A DNA stretch of 26,327 nt from DASUSH01 sp036375215 (GTDB lineage: Bacteria; Actinomycetota; Thermoleophilia; Solirubrobacterales; 70-9), in the NCBI GenBank assembly GCA_036375215.1, contig DASUSH010000084.1, positions 1 through 26,327 of the forward strand, given 5' to 3'. The position numbers were made by a program, and so were the translations under genes. Positions 13,344 to 20,528 of this stretch are shown one piece after another; positions within the stretch are counted from its first letter, which is position 1, and each line of letters opens with the position of its first letter. Under the pieces are notes generated by a model that saw nothing but the letters and a program-made list of their open reading frames with translations, searched no databases and had not been told where the DNA came from.

Positions 13344-14261
13344 ATGGAAGCCGCCGAGGCGCTGACCGGACCCGCGCCGACCCAGTCGGTCGCGGAGCTG
13401 CGCGCCGGGCAGCCGTTCGCCGGCCGCTTCGCCTGCGTGCGCAAGGACCGGATGACCGGGCGAAACGGCGCGCCCTACCTCGCGGTCGAGCTGCGCGACC
13501 GCACCGGGACGATCGCCGCCCGGGTCTTCCGCGACGCCGACCGGCTCGCCGGTCGCTTCGAGCGCGGCGACGCCGTCTTCGCGCGCGGCCGCGCCCAGCG
13601 CTACCGCGGCGAGCTCTCGGCCGAGATCGACGACGTCCGCCGGCTCGAGCCCGGCTCCTGGGATCCGGCCGAGTTCCTGCCCGTCGCCTACCGCTCGATC
13701 GCGGAGCTGAACGGGTTCTTCGAGCACCTGGCGAGCGAGGTCCACGACGCCGCCCTGCGCGACGTCGTCGAGCGCGTCGCCGGCACGGAGCCGGTGCTGA
13801 CCGAGCTCCGCAAGGCGCCCTGCTCGCGGGCCGGCCACCACGCCTACGTCGGCGGCCTGCTCGAGCACACGGTCGCGGTCGGGACCCTCGTCCTCGAGCT
13901 GTGCCAGCTCCATCCGCGCATCGACTCGGACCTGCTGATGGCGGCGGCGCTGCTCCATGACGTCGGCCGCACCCGCGAGTTCACCTACGGCGCCGAGTTC
14001 GGGATCACCGACGAGGGCCGGATGCTGGGCCACCTCACGCTCGGCGCGGAGATCGTCGGCGCCGCCGCCGGCGGGCTGCCCGCGGAGCGCCGCGTCGCGC
14101 TCTTGCACTGCATCCTCTCCCACCACGGGCCCGAGGCGGCTGGGCGCTCGCGCGGCGCGATCGGGACCCGGAGCGGCTTCGGCTCGGCGGAGGCGCTCGC
14201 GCTCTACCGGCTGAACGCCCTCGACGCCGGGGTGAAGGGCGCGCTCGAGCAGGGCCTCTGA
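13344..14261 (+). CDS. YhaM-like OB-fold / HD-domain 3'-5' exoribonuclease
   Basis: A 305-residue protein with an N-terminal OB fold (about 20-100: GRFACVRKDRMTGRNGAPYLAVELRD is split by strand breaks typical of nucleic-acid binding) and a C-terminal HD domain. HD metal ligands are seen as His165-His166, His175, His205-Asp206 (LLHDVG), His230 and the His260-His261 pair (LSHHG). This matches the Bacillus YhaM family of 3'-5' exonucleases acting on RNA and single-stranded DNA. A conserved Asp near the end of the domain is replaced in YRLNALDA, although the following Asp is kept. The ATG lacks a close Shine-Dalgarno (GGAGGGG is 14 bases away). It is divergent from PAC2 and convergent with arfB. 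Confidence 0.87.
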   Translation: MEAAEALTGPAPTQSVAELRAGQPFAGRFACVRKDRMTGRNGAPYLAVELRDRTGTIAARVFRDADRLAGRFERGDAVFARGRAQRYRGELSAEIDDVRRLEPGSWDPAEFLPVAYRSIAELNGFFEHLASEVHDAALRDVVERVAGTEPVLTELRKAPCSRAGHHAYVGGLLEHTVAVGTLVLELCQLHPRIDSDLLMAAALLHDVGRTREFTYGAEFGITDEGRMLGHLTLGAEIVGAAAGGLPAERRVALLHCILSHHGPEAAGRSRGAIGTRSGFGSAEALALYRLNALDAGVKGALEQGL

Positions 14262-14274
14262 GCCCCGCCGGCCG

Positions 14275-14685
14275 CTATTCGGGGTCGACGCGGCGGCGGA
14301 GCGCCTTCTTCTGCGAGCGCCGGCGCTTGGCGTCGATCCGGCGCCGGCGCGACGCGGCGCTCGGGCGCGTGGCGCGCCGGCGCTTCGGCTCGCGCAGCCC
14401 GGCGGCCAGCTTCTCGCGCAGCCGGCGCAGCGCGAGCTCGCGGTTGCGGGCCTGCCCGCGGGCGTCCTGGGCGACCGCGGTGACCCGCGGCCCGCAACGG
14501 CGGACGAGACGGCGCTTCTGGTCGTCCCGCAGCGCGCTGGAGCCCTCGACGTCGAAGCTCGCCTCGATCCGCGACGCGGTCACGTTCGCGTGCTGGCCAC
14601 CGGGCCCCGAGGAGCGGCTCGCGCGCACCTCGACCTCGGCGAGCGGGATCTCGACCCCCGGGGCGACGTGCAGGGCGTCAGGCAT
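14275..14685 (-). CDS. arfB: ArfB-type peptidyl-tRNA hydrolase (ribosome rescue)
   Basis: This 136-residue protein hydrolyses peptidyl-tRNA on ribosomes stalled without a stop codon. The release-factor GGQ motif is at residues 29-31 within SSGPGGQHANVTASRIE, and the C-terminus is a long, very basic tail (RRRRIDAKRRRSQKK) that in ArfB enters the empty mRNA channel. Stop-codon-recognition domains are absent, separating it from RF1/RF2. The frame is open further upstream, but MPDALHVAPGVEIP is the expected start. That ATG overlaps the stop of the TSUP gene by eight bases, so arfB is the last gene of a three-gene operon. Confidence 0.93.
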   Translation of the reverse strand: MPDALHVAPGVEIPLAEVEVRASRSSGPGGQHANVTASRIEASFDVEGSSALRDDQKRRLVRRCGPRVTAVAQDARGQARNRELALRRLREKLAAGLREPKRRRATRPSAASRRRRIDAKRRRSQKKALRRRVDPE

Positions 14686-15082
14686 CCGCGGCCCCGGGCT
14701 CGGCGGCGTCGTCGCGCGCCTTGCGGAAGGCGCGCAGCACGAGCTGCGCGGCGACGACGAGCAGGAGGCCGGCGAACCCGATCTCGAGCGCGCGCTGCGG
14801 GACCGCATTCGAGACGAGGACGCCGATCGCGACACCGGGGATCGAGAGCAGGCCGATCGTGATCCCGTCGCGCACCCGGACGTTGCCGTAGCCGCGCTGG
14901 CGGATCACGCCCGCGATCGCGACCGGGACGATCGCGAGCAGCGACGTCGACTCGGCCTCGAGCTGGCTGTCGCCCAGGAAGATCACGAGCGCCGGCACGA
15001 AGATGATCCCGCCGCCCACGCCGAGCAGCCCGCCGACGACGCCGCCGCAAAAGCCGAGGATGATCACCAGGAGCTCGCTCAT
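14678..15082 (-). CDS. Half-size TSUP (TauE/SafE) permease, second half-gene
   Basis: A 134-residue membrane protein with about four transmembrane helices, half the length of usual TSUP anion exporters of roughly 250 residues. It opens with the family's repeat signature, FCGGVVGGLLGVGGGIIFVPAL, given here as landmarks GGVVGG and GVGGG, and has SLLAIVPVAIAG and GLLLVVAAQ as further helices. It starts at an ATG that overlaps the stop of the preceding half-size TSUP gene (ATGA), so the two are translationally coupled and probably form a hetero-oligomer equal to one full transporter. The substrate in the family is often sulfite, sulfonates or other organic anions; not determined here. Confidence 0.88.
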   Translation of the reverse strand: MSELLVIILGFCGGVVGGLLGVGGGIIFVPALVIFLGDSQLEAESTSLLAIVPVAIAGVIRQRGYGNVRVRDGITIGLLSIPGVAIGVLVSNAVPQRALEIGFAGLLLVVAAQLVLRAFRKARDDAAEPGAADA

Positions 15083-15444
15083 GGGACGAGCAGGTGGATC
15101 GCGACGGCGACGAGAAGGGCGGCGAAGAGCAGCGAGATCGTGCGTTCGGGGAGGCGCTGCTGGAGGGCGGTCCCCGCGAGCACGCCGCCGATCGCCGGGA
15201 TCCCGATCAGCACGCCGTCCAGGTAGTCGACGTTGCCGTGCAGGGCCTGGCCGAAGGCGCCGAAGGCGCCGATGATCACGATCGCGGCAAGGCTGGTCCC
15301 GGTCGCCTCGCGCTCGCCGTAGGCGAACCAGAAGATCAGGAGCGGGACGATCACGGTCCCGCCGCCCACCCCGAAGAGGCCGCTGAAGGCGCCCGCTGCG
15401 ATGCCGATCGCGGTGAGCTTCGCCAGACGCGACGACGGACGCAC
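15079..15444 (-). CDS. Half-size TSUP (TauE/SafE) permease, first half-gene
   Basis: A 121-residue membrane protein, again about four helices, with the same repeat signature (AGAFSGLFGVGGGTVIVPLL) near the start, then TGTSLAAIVIIGAFGAFGQA and a final hydrophobic helix ending HLLVP. The frame is open far upstream inside the divergent otsB gene, but that part is not hydrophobic or family-like. GTG 15444 follows a TAGTAT element by seven bases, fitting a leaderless start. Its stop overlaps the ATG of the second half-gene. The order, first repeat then second repeat, mirrors the two halves of a full-length TSUP protein. Confidence 0.87.
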   Translation of the reverse strand: MRPSSRLAKLTAIGIAAGAFSGLFGVGGGTVIVPLLIFWFAYGEREATGTSLAAIVIIGAFGAFGQALHGNVDYLDGVLIGIPAIGGVLAGTALQQRLPERTISLLFAALLVAVAIHLLVP

Positions 15445-15450
15445 GCGGGC

Positions 15451-15457
15451 GATACTA
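15451..15457. promoter_or_regulatory. Overlapping divergent -10 elements, otsB / TSUP operon
   Basis: Plus strand GATACT (15451-15456), then seven bases, then the otsB GTG at 15464. Minus strand TAGTAT (15457-15452), then seven bases, then the TSUP GTG at 15444. The two hexamers share five base pairs and the start codons are only 19 bp apart, so each promoter's -35 region must lie inside the neighbour's coding sequence. Confidence 0.6.
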
Positions 15458-15463
15458 GAAGCG

Positions 15464-16273
15464 GTGCCCGCCGCACACCCCGAACCCGACCGGCTGCTCG
15501 AGCCGCTTCGCGACGAGCCGTCCGCCTCTGCCGTGCTCAGCGACGTCGACGGCACGCTCGCGCCGATCGTCGACGACCCCGGGGCCGCCGCGGTGCTGCC
15601 CGCGGGCCGCGACGCCCTCGCGGAGCTCGCCGCGAGCTTCGCGCTCGTCGCCTGCGTCTCCGGCCGGCCGGCGGCGGAGGCGCGCCGGATCGTCGGCCTC
15701 GACGGCGTCACCTACCTCGGCAACCACGGCCTCGAGCGCCTCGACCCGGGCGCGCCCGCGGCGCGTGCCTCCACCGCCCTCGCCGGGCACGAGGGTGACG
15801 CGGCGGCGTTCCTGGCGCGGATCGCGGCCGGCAGGATCGCGGCCGCGGGCCTGCGGACCGAGGACAAGGGCGCGATCCGGGCCCTGCACTGGCGCGGGGC
15901 CGAGGACGAGGACGGCGCGGCCGCCGAGGCCGCGGCGATCGCGGCCGAGGCCGAGGCGGCCGGCCTCGCCGTCCACCACGGCCGCAAGGTGCTCGAGCTG
16001 CGCCCGCCGGTGCCGTTCGACAAGGGCTCGGCGATCGCCGAGCTGCTCGGCGACCGGCCCATCCGCCACGCGCTCTACGCCGGCGACGACCGCACCGACG
16101 TCGACGGCTTCCGGGCCCTGCGCGATCGCGCCGCCTCCGGCGGCCTCGAGACCGCGGTGTGCGTCGCGATCGGTTCGAGCGAATCGCCGCCCGAGGTGAC
16201 CGCCGAGGCCGACCTCGTCGTCGCCGGCCCGGCCGAGTTCGCCGCCCTGCTCGGCAGACTGGCCCGCGCGTAG
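15464..16273 (+). CDS. otsB: Trehalose-6-phosphate phosphatase
   Basis: The 269-residue HAD-superfamily enzyme removes phosphate from trehalose-6-phosphate, the last step of the OtsAB trehalose route. Motif I is LSDVDGTLAPI (Asp27 nucleophile, Asp29), motif II includes VSGRP, the conserved Lys is in PFDKGSAI, and motif IV is YAGDDRTDVDGF. GNHGLE, typical of the OtsB cap region, is also present. The frame extends upstream, but GTG 15464 is the only start that fits the promoter. No otsA is in the window. Two bases separate its stop from the next membrane-protein start. Confidence 0.93.
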   Translation: MPAAHPEPDRLLEPLRDEPSASAVLSDVDGTLAPIVDDPGAAAVLPAGRDALAELAASFALVACVSGRPAAEARRIVGLDGVTYLGNHGLERLDPGAPAARASTALAGHEGDAAAFLARIAAGRIAAAGLRTEDKGAIRALHWRGAEDEDGAAAEAAAIAAEAEAAGLAVHHGRKVLELRPPVPFDKGSAIAELLGDRPIRHALYAGDDRTDVDGFRALRDRAASGGLETAVCVAIGSSESPPEVTAEADLVVAGPAEFAALLGRLARA

Positions 16274-16275
16274 CC

Positions 16276-16815
16276 ATGCTCTTCACCGACCTCCTCCGCC
16301 TCACCGTGCTGCTCGTCGCCGGCCTCGCCACCGCGCTCGGCGGGGTCGCGATCGTCGCCGCCGACGCCGCCGACGACAACCTGACCCTGATCGTGACCGC
16401 CGCCTGGTGGCTGCTCGCGGTCGTGATCGGGATGCTCCTCGGCCGCCCCGAGCGCGCCCACGAGGACGTCGCCGAGGTCCTCGCCTCGGCGCGGACGATC
16501 ACCAGCCTCCCGGACGCGAGCGCCAACCGGATCGCGATCGGCCGGCTCTGGCCGCTCGGCGTCTTCGCGCTCGTCGCCGGCGGCCTCGCCGCGGTCTTCC
16601 CGTCGGTGCCCGCGATCGGCTCGGGCTACGCTCTGCTCGTCGCGCTCATGTGGCGAAACCGGGAAGCCGCGGTCACCGGCGTCGAGGATCGCGACGGCGT
16701 CCGCTTCTACGTCGAGCCCTCCTCGCCGTTCGAGCCGCTGCGCCTCGTCCGCACCCCCGGCCTCAGCCGCGACCGCACCCCGGCGGGCCACCCGCCGCCC
16801 CCGCCCACCGCCTAG
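16276..16815 (+). CDS. Four-helix membrane protein of unknown function
   Basis: I do not recognise a family. The 179-residue protein has hydrophobic segments at about 7-29, 36-55, 91-110 and 112-126, then a soluble tail (GVRFYVEPSSPFEPLRLVRTPG) ending in a Pro-rich stretch. A charged loop with DVAEVLASARTIT lies between helices 2 and 3. The ATG starts two bases after the otsB stop, so it is very likely co-transcribed and coupled with otsB. Its own stop TAG shares the tetranucleotide CTAG with the stop of the convergent polX gene. Confidence 0.82.
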   Translation: MLFTDLLRLTVLLVAGLATALGGVAIVAADAADDNLTLIVTAAWWLLAVVIGMLLGRPERAHEDVAEVLASARTITSLPDASANRIAIGRLWPLGVFALVAGGLAAVFPSVPAIGSGYALLVALMWRNREAAVTGVEDRDGVRFYVEPSSPFEPLRLVRTPGLSRDRTPAGHPPPPPTA

Positions 16816-18548
16816 GCGCGCTTGCGCAGCTTCTCGAACTCGCCCCAGGGGCGCGTGTTCGCGATCTGGTCCCTGTTCAGCCAGGCCCGGCGCGCGGTCG
16901 CGATCCCGAAGCGCATGTTGCCGAGCGTGCGGATCTGGTGGGCGTCGGTGTTCGCGACGATCGTGGCCCCGGACTCCACCGCGAGCCTGGCGTGGCGCTC
17001 GGAGAGGTCGCGCCGGTTCGGGTTCCCGTTGATCTCGAGCATCGTCCCCGTTCGCGCGGCCGCCGCGGCGACCTGCTCGACGTCGACGTCGTAGGGCTCG
17101 CGGCGGAGGATCAGGCGGCCGGTGAGGTGGCCGATGCAGTCGACCATCGGGTTCTCGATCGCGGTGATCACGCGCCTGGTCATCTGCTTCTCGGAGCTGC
17201 GGAAGGCGGTGTGGACGCTCGCGATCACCCAGTCGAGCTCGGCGAGCAGCTCGTCGGGGTAGTCGAGTGAGCCGTCGGGGAGGATGTTCACCTCCGAGCC
17301 GGCGAGCAGGCGGAACACGCGCTTGCCCTTGTTCCACTCGCGGATCTCCTCGATCCGCGCCGCCAGCTGCTCGTCGGTCACGTGGTTGCCGAAGCCGTGG
17401 CTCGCCGAGTGGTCGGTGATCGCCAGGTACTCGTAGCCGCGCTCGCGGGCGGCCGCCGCCATCTCCTCGAGCGAGTTCTTCCCGTCGGAGAGCGTCGTGT
17501 GGCAATGCAGGTCGCCGCGGATGTCGGCCTCGGTGACGAGCTCGGGGAGCTCGCCCGTCGCGGCGGCGTCCAGCTCACCCCGGCCCTCGCGCAGCTCCGG
17601 CTCGATGTAATCGAGGCCGAGCCGCCCGTAGACCTCCTCCTCGGTGGCGAAGAGCTCGGCACCCTCGGCGCGCTTGCCCTCCTCGACCCGCGCGATCCCG
17701 AGCTCCGACACCGACAGGTCCATCGCGAGGGCGCGCTCGCGGAGCTGGACGTTGTGCTCGGCCGAGCCGGTGAAATGCTGGAGGAGGTTCCCGTAGGCCT
17801 CCGGCGGGGAGATCCGCAGGTCGACCGAGAGCCCGGAGTGGGTGAGGACCTTCGCGGCCGCGTCCCCGCCGCGCCCGGCCTGCGCGACCAGCGGGTGCTT
17901 CTGCAGGACCTTCGCCAGCGCGCCTGGGTCCGACGCGGTCGCGATCAGGTCGACGTCCTTGCAGGTCTCCGCCATCCGCCGCGCCGAGCCGGCGATCGTG
18001 ACCCGGTCGGCCTCCGGGAGCTCGCGCAACGCCTCGGCAAGCTCCTCCGCCACCTCGAGCGCCTCGGCCAGCAGCACCCGGACGGTCGGACCCTCCTCGC
18101 CGAGCTTCTCGATCTCGGCGAGCAGGTTCCGCTCGGCCTTCTCGCCGAAGCCCTTCATGCTCGAGAGCTCGCCGTTGCGGGCCGCCGCCTCGAGCCCCTC
18201 CAGGTCGGCGATCCCGAGCTCGTCGTAGAAGCGGCGCGCGGTCTTGGCGCCGAGCCCGGGGATGCGGGTCACCTCGATCAGGGTCGGCGGGAACTTCTGC
18301 TTCAGCTTCTCCGTTTGCGGCAGCGAGCCCTCGTCGAGCAGGGTGATCACCTTCGTCTCGATCGTGGACCCGATCCCGGGCAGCTCGGTCAGCTTGCCCG
18401 AGCGGGCGAGCTCGGCGATCGAGGTCGGGTGCGAGCGGATCACCCGGGCGGCTTCGCGGTAGGCGAGGACGCGGTAGCGGACCGCGCCATCCAGCTCGTA
18501 CAGCGTCCCGAGCTCGTCGAGGGCGGCGGCGATCTCGCCATTGCGCAT
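16812..18548 (-). CDS. polX: Family X DNA polymerase with PHP 3'-5' exonuclease (PolX)
   Basis: A 578-residue bacterial PolX, a repair polymerase for gap filling. In order: an 8-kDa-type N-terminal domain (YREAARVIRSHPTSI), helix-hairpin-helix segments (LTELPGIGSTIE, RIPGLGAKTARRFYDELG, MKGFGEKAERNLL), the nucleotidyltransferase motif GSARR with DVD (Asp198, Asp200) and DLR (Asp243), and a C-terminal PHP domain with HCH (348-350), ITDHS, the GSEVNI glutamate, ASVHTAF, GHLTGR and NTDAHQ. The PHP metal ligands look complete. ATG 18548 is preferred over GTG 18578, because TATGTT lies six bases before it. It is divergent from the mannose synthase gene. Confidence 0.95.
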   Translation of the reverse strand: MRNGEIAAALDELGTLYELDGAVRYRVLAYREAARVIRSHPTSIAELARSGKLTELPGIGSTIETKVITLLDEGSLPQTEKLKQKFPPTLIEVTRIPGLGAKTARRFYDELGIADLEGLEAAARNGELSSMKGFGEKAERNLLAEIEKLGEEGPTVRVLLAEALEVAEELAEALRELPEADRVTIAGSARRMAETCKDVDLIATASDPGALAKVLQKHPLVAQAGRGGDAAAKVLTHSGLSVDLRISPPEAYGNLLQHFTGSAEHNVQLRERALAMDLSVSELGIARVEEGKRAEGAELFATEEEVYGRLGLDYIEPELREGRGELDAAATGELPELVTEADIRGDLHCHTTLSDGKNSLEEMAAAARERGYEYLAITDHSASHGFGNHVTDEQLAARIEEIREWNKGKRVFRLLAGSEVNILPDGSLDYPDELLAELDWVIASVHTAFRSSEKQMTRRVITAIENPMVDCIGHLTGRLILRREPYDVDVEQVAAAAARTGTMLEINGNPNRRDLSERHARLAVESGATIVANTDAHQIRTLGNMRFGIATARRAWLNRDQIANTRPWGEFEKLRKRA

Positions 18549-18554
18549 CGCCGG

Positions 18555-18564
18555 AACATAGCCT
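18555..18564. promoter_or_regulatory. Overlapping divergent -10 elements, polX / mannose synthase
   Basis: Minus strand TATGTT (18560-18555), then six bases, then ATG 18548. Plus strand TAGCCT (18559-18564), then six bases, then GTG 18571. The hexamers share two base pairs and the starts are 22 bp apart. Neither gene has a ribosome-binding site. Confidence 0.55.
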
Positions 18565-18570
18565 TGGGCG

Positions 18571-19311
18571 GTGGGCACCGAACCGCCGACCGATCCGCTG
18601 CCCGGCCCGACGTGGGTCGTGATCCCGACCTACAACGAGGCCGACACGATCGCGGGCCTCGTCGACGCCGTGCGCCGCGAGCTCCCCGATGATCGCCGGG
18701 TCCTGGTAGTCGACGACGCTTCCCCGGACGGCACCGGGGAGATCGCCGCCGCCCTCGCCCGCGAGCACGACGACGTCGAGGTCCTCCACCGCCGGGAGAA
18801 GCTCGGGCTCGGGCCCGCCTACGTCGCCGGCTTCCGCGTCGCGCTCGACGGCGGCGCGGCGCGCGTCGTGCAGATGGACGCGGACTTCTCGCACGATCCC
18901 CAGGCGCTGCCCGCGCTGCTGGCGGCGCTGGCCGACGCCGACCTCGTGCTCGGCTCCCGCTACGTCTCCGGCGGCGACGTCCACGACTGGGGGGCGGGGC
19001 GGCGCGCGATCAGCCGGCTCGGCTCCAAGTACGCCCGGATGGCGCTCGGCGTCCGCGTCCACGACCTCACCGGGGGCTACAAGGTCTGGCGCCGCGCGAC
19101 CCTCGAGGAAATCGACATCGAGGCCGTTAGCGCGACCGGCTACGCCTTCCAGGTCGAGACGACCTACCGCGCGATCAAGGCCGGGTTCCGGGTGAGGGAG
19201 GTGCCGATCACGTTCCGGGACCGGCGCATCGGCGCCTCGAAGATGACGCGCTCGATAGTTTTCGAGGCCGCCTGGCAGGTGCCGGCGATGCGCCTCAGGC
19301 GGCACCTCTAG
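18571..19311 (+). CDS. Polyprenol-phosphate mannose synthase (GT2)
   Basis: The 246-residue GT2 enzyme transfers mannose from GDP-mannose to a polyprenyl phosphate, making the donor for lipoglycan and protein mannosylation outside the membrane. Visible signatures: VVIPTYNEADTI, VVDDASPDGTGE, the metal-binding DAD in VQMDADFSHDP (103-105), GSRYVSGG, DLTGGYKVWRR and VPITFRDRRIGASKM. The soluble catalytic domain only is present; there is no C-terminal membrane domain, unlike fused actinobacterial Ppm1 with an N-acyltransferase. GTG 18571 fits the leaderless pattern. It might belong to the same transcript as trxA, although trxA has its own promoter-like sequence. Confidence 0.93.
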   Translation: MGTEPPTDPLPGPTWVVIPTYNEADTIAGLVDAVRRELPDDRRVLVVDDASPDGTGEIAAALAREHDDVEVLHRREKLGLGPAYVAGFRVALDGGAARVVQMDADFSHDPQALPALLAALADADLVLGSRYVSGGDVHDWGAGRRAISRLGSKYARMALGVRVHDLTGGYKVWRRATLEEIDIEAVSATGYAFQVETTYRAIKAGFRVREVPITFRDRRIGASKMTRSIVFEAAWQVPAMRLRRHL

Positions 19312-19324
19312 GTGCTACTATACT
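19302..19324 (+). promoter_or_regulatory. Putative trxA promoter with inverted repeat
   Basis: TATACT (19319-19324) is a good -10. A GCACCT-CT-AGGTGC inverted repeat (19302-19315) sits immediately upstream, in the spacer, and overlaps the stop codon of the preceding gene. No clear -35 is seen. The arrangement resembles an operator, as in the ArsR promoter. Confidence 0.5.
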
Positions 19325-19360
19325 TTCTGAAGTAATACGACGCGTAGATCAGGAGAACTA

Positions 19361-19687
19361 GTGAGTGGCAACCTCCCCGACGTGACCGACGCCAGTTTCA
19401 AGGCCGAGGTCCTCGACTCCGAGACACCGGTGCTCGTCGACTTCTGGGCGCCGTGGTGCGGTCCCTGCCGTGTCGTTCACCCGATCCTCGAGGAGATGGC
19501 GAACGAGCGCGACGACGTGAAGATCGTGAGCCTGAACGTCGACGAGAACCAGGACACCGCCTCCGCCTACGACGTCCTCTCGATCCCGACGATGATCCTC
19601 TTCAAGAGCGGCGACGCCGCCAAGCGGGTCGTCGGCGCGATGCCGAAGAAGCGACTCGAGGCAGAGCTCGAGCCCGCACTCGCCTGA
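19361..19687 (+). CDS. trxA: Thioredoxin
   Basis: A 108-residue cytoplasmic thiol-disulfide reductant with the classic active site WAPWCGPCR (Cys33, Cys36), the cis-proline SIPTMILF and the C-terminal VVGAMPKKRLEAEL. The GTG start has AGGAG (19351-19355) five bases upstream. It has its own promoter-like TATACT and is the first of three adjacent thioredoxin-fold genes; its TGA overlaps the CTG that seems to start the next one. Confidence 0.96.
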   Translation: MSGNLPDVTDASFKAEVLDSETPVLVDFWAPWCGPCRVVHPILEEMANERDDVKIVSLNVDENQDTASAYDVLSIPTMILFKSGDAAKRVVGAMPKKRLEAELEPALA

Positions 19688-20007
19688 GCGACCGGCCGCC
19701 ATCCGTCGAGCTGCTCTGGTGGCAGGGCTGCCCCTCCACGGAGGCGGCCCTGGCGGAGCTGCGCGAGGAGATGGCGGCCGCCGGGCTCGACCCCGAGAGC
19801 GTCGTCGTCCGTGAGATCCGCGACGAGCCCGACGCCCGTCACGCCGGCTTCGTGGGCTCGCCCACGATCCGCATCGGTGGCCGCGACGTCGCCGATCCCG
19901 GAGTCGAGCCGATCGGTCTCAATTGCCGCGTCTACCGGCTCCGCGACGGGAGCATCTCCCCGATCCCCGACCGCGCCGACGTGCGCGCGGCGCTGAGGCG
20001 GGCATGA
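19684..20007 (+). CDS. Small thioredoxin-like protein with GCPS motif
   Basis: A protein of about 107 residues with a truncated thioredoxin-like fold: VELLWWQGCPSTEAAL (Cys16, followed by Pro-Ser instead of a second Cys), then FVGSPTIRIGG with the cis-proline-like SPT, and a later Cys in LNCRVYR. Similar small proteins occur next to thioredoxins and mercury- or redox-related genes; the exact role is unknown. No ATG, GTG or TTG lies near the conserved beginning. The only fitting codon is CTG at 19684, which overlaps the trxA stop as CTGA. Its own stop overlaps the next start as ATGA, so three genes are chained. Confidence 0.78.
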   Translation: MSDRPPSVELLWWQGCPSTEAALAELREEMAAAGLDPESVVVREIRDEPDARHAGFVGSPTIRIGGRDVADPGVEPIGLNCRVYRLRDGSISPIPDRADVRAALRRA

Positions 20008-20528
20008 GGCCGGGCGACCCCGCGCCCGCGCTCGAGCTCGCCGACACGGCGGGGGCGACGCACACGCTGCCGGCTCCCGGCGAGGCGAGCGCGACCGTCG
20101 TCATCTGGACCTGCAACCACTGCCCCTACGCGCTCGCCTGGCACGACCGCACCGTCGCCGTCGCCCGCGACTACGCCGGTCGCGGCGTGCGCTTCCTGGC
20201 CGTCAACTCCAACGACTCCGAGCGCTATCCGGCCGACTCGCCGGAGGCGATGCGCGAGCGCGTCGGGGCGGAGGGCTGGCCGTTTCCATACCTTCACGAC
20301 CCCACCCAGGAGGTCGCGCGCGCGTTCGACGCGAAGGTCACCCCGCACGTCTTCGTCTTCGACGGGGAGAACCGCCTGGCCTACGAGGGCGCGCCCGACG
20401 CGGACCACCGCGACCCGGCGCTCGACGCCGCCTGGCTGCGCGATGCCCTCGACCACGTGCTCGCGGGCCGCGACCCCGAGCGCGCCGAGACCGAGCCGGT
20501 CGGCTGCTCGATCAAGTGGCGCGGCTGA
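20004..20528 (+). CDS. Redoxin-family (AhpC/TSA-like) thioredoxin-fold protein
   Basis: A 174-residue redoxin with the active-site motif TCNHCPYA (Cys37, Cys40), the expected strands FLAVNSND and PHVFVFDGENRLAYEG, and the conserved C-terminal GCSIKW tail. This subgroup resembles peroxiredoxin/TlpA-like thiol oxidoreductases. No signal peptide is seen, so it is probably cytoplasmic. The ATG overlaps the preceding stop (ATGA). It ends 17 bases inside the convergent ileS gene. With trxA and the GCPS protein it forms a small thiol-redox unit. Confidence 0.9.
   Translation: MRPGDPAPALELADTAGATHTLPAPGEASATVVIWTCNHCPYALAWHDRTVAVARDYAGRGVRFLAVNSNDSERYPADSPEAMRERVGAEGWPFPYLHDPTQEVARAFDAKVTPHVFVFDGENRLAYEGAPDADHRDPALDAAWLRDALDHVLAGRDPERAETEPVGCSIKWRG

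Noticed and set aside
19333..19341. TAATACGAC, the beginning of the T7 RNA polymerase promoter
   Set aside because: Only the first nine bases match; the rest (GCGTAG) does not. It lies in the trxA leader with no phage context.
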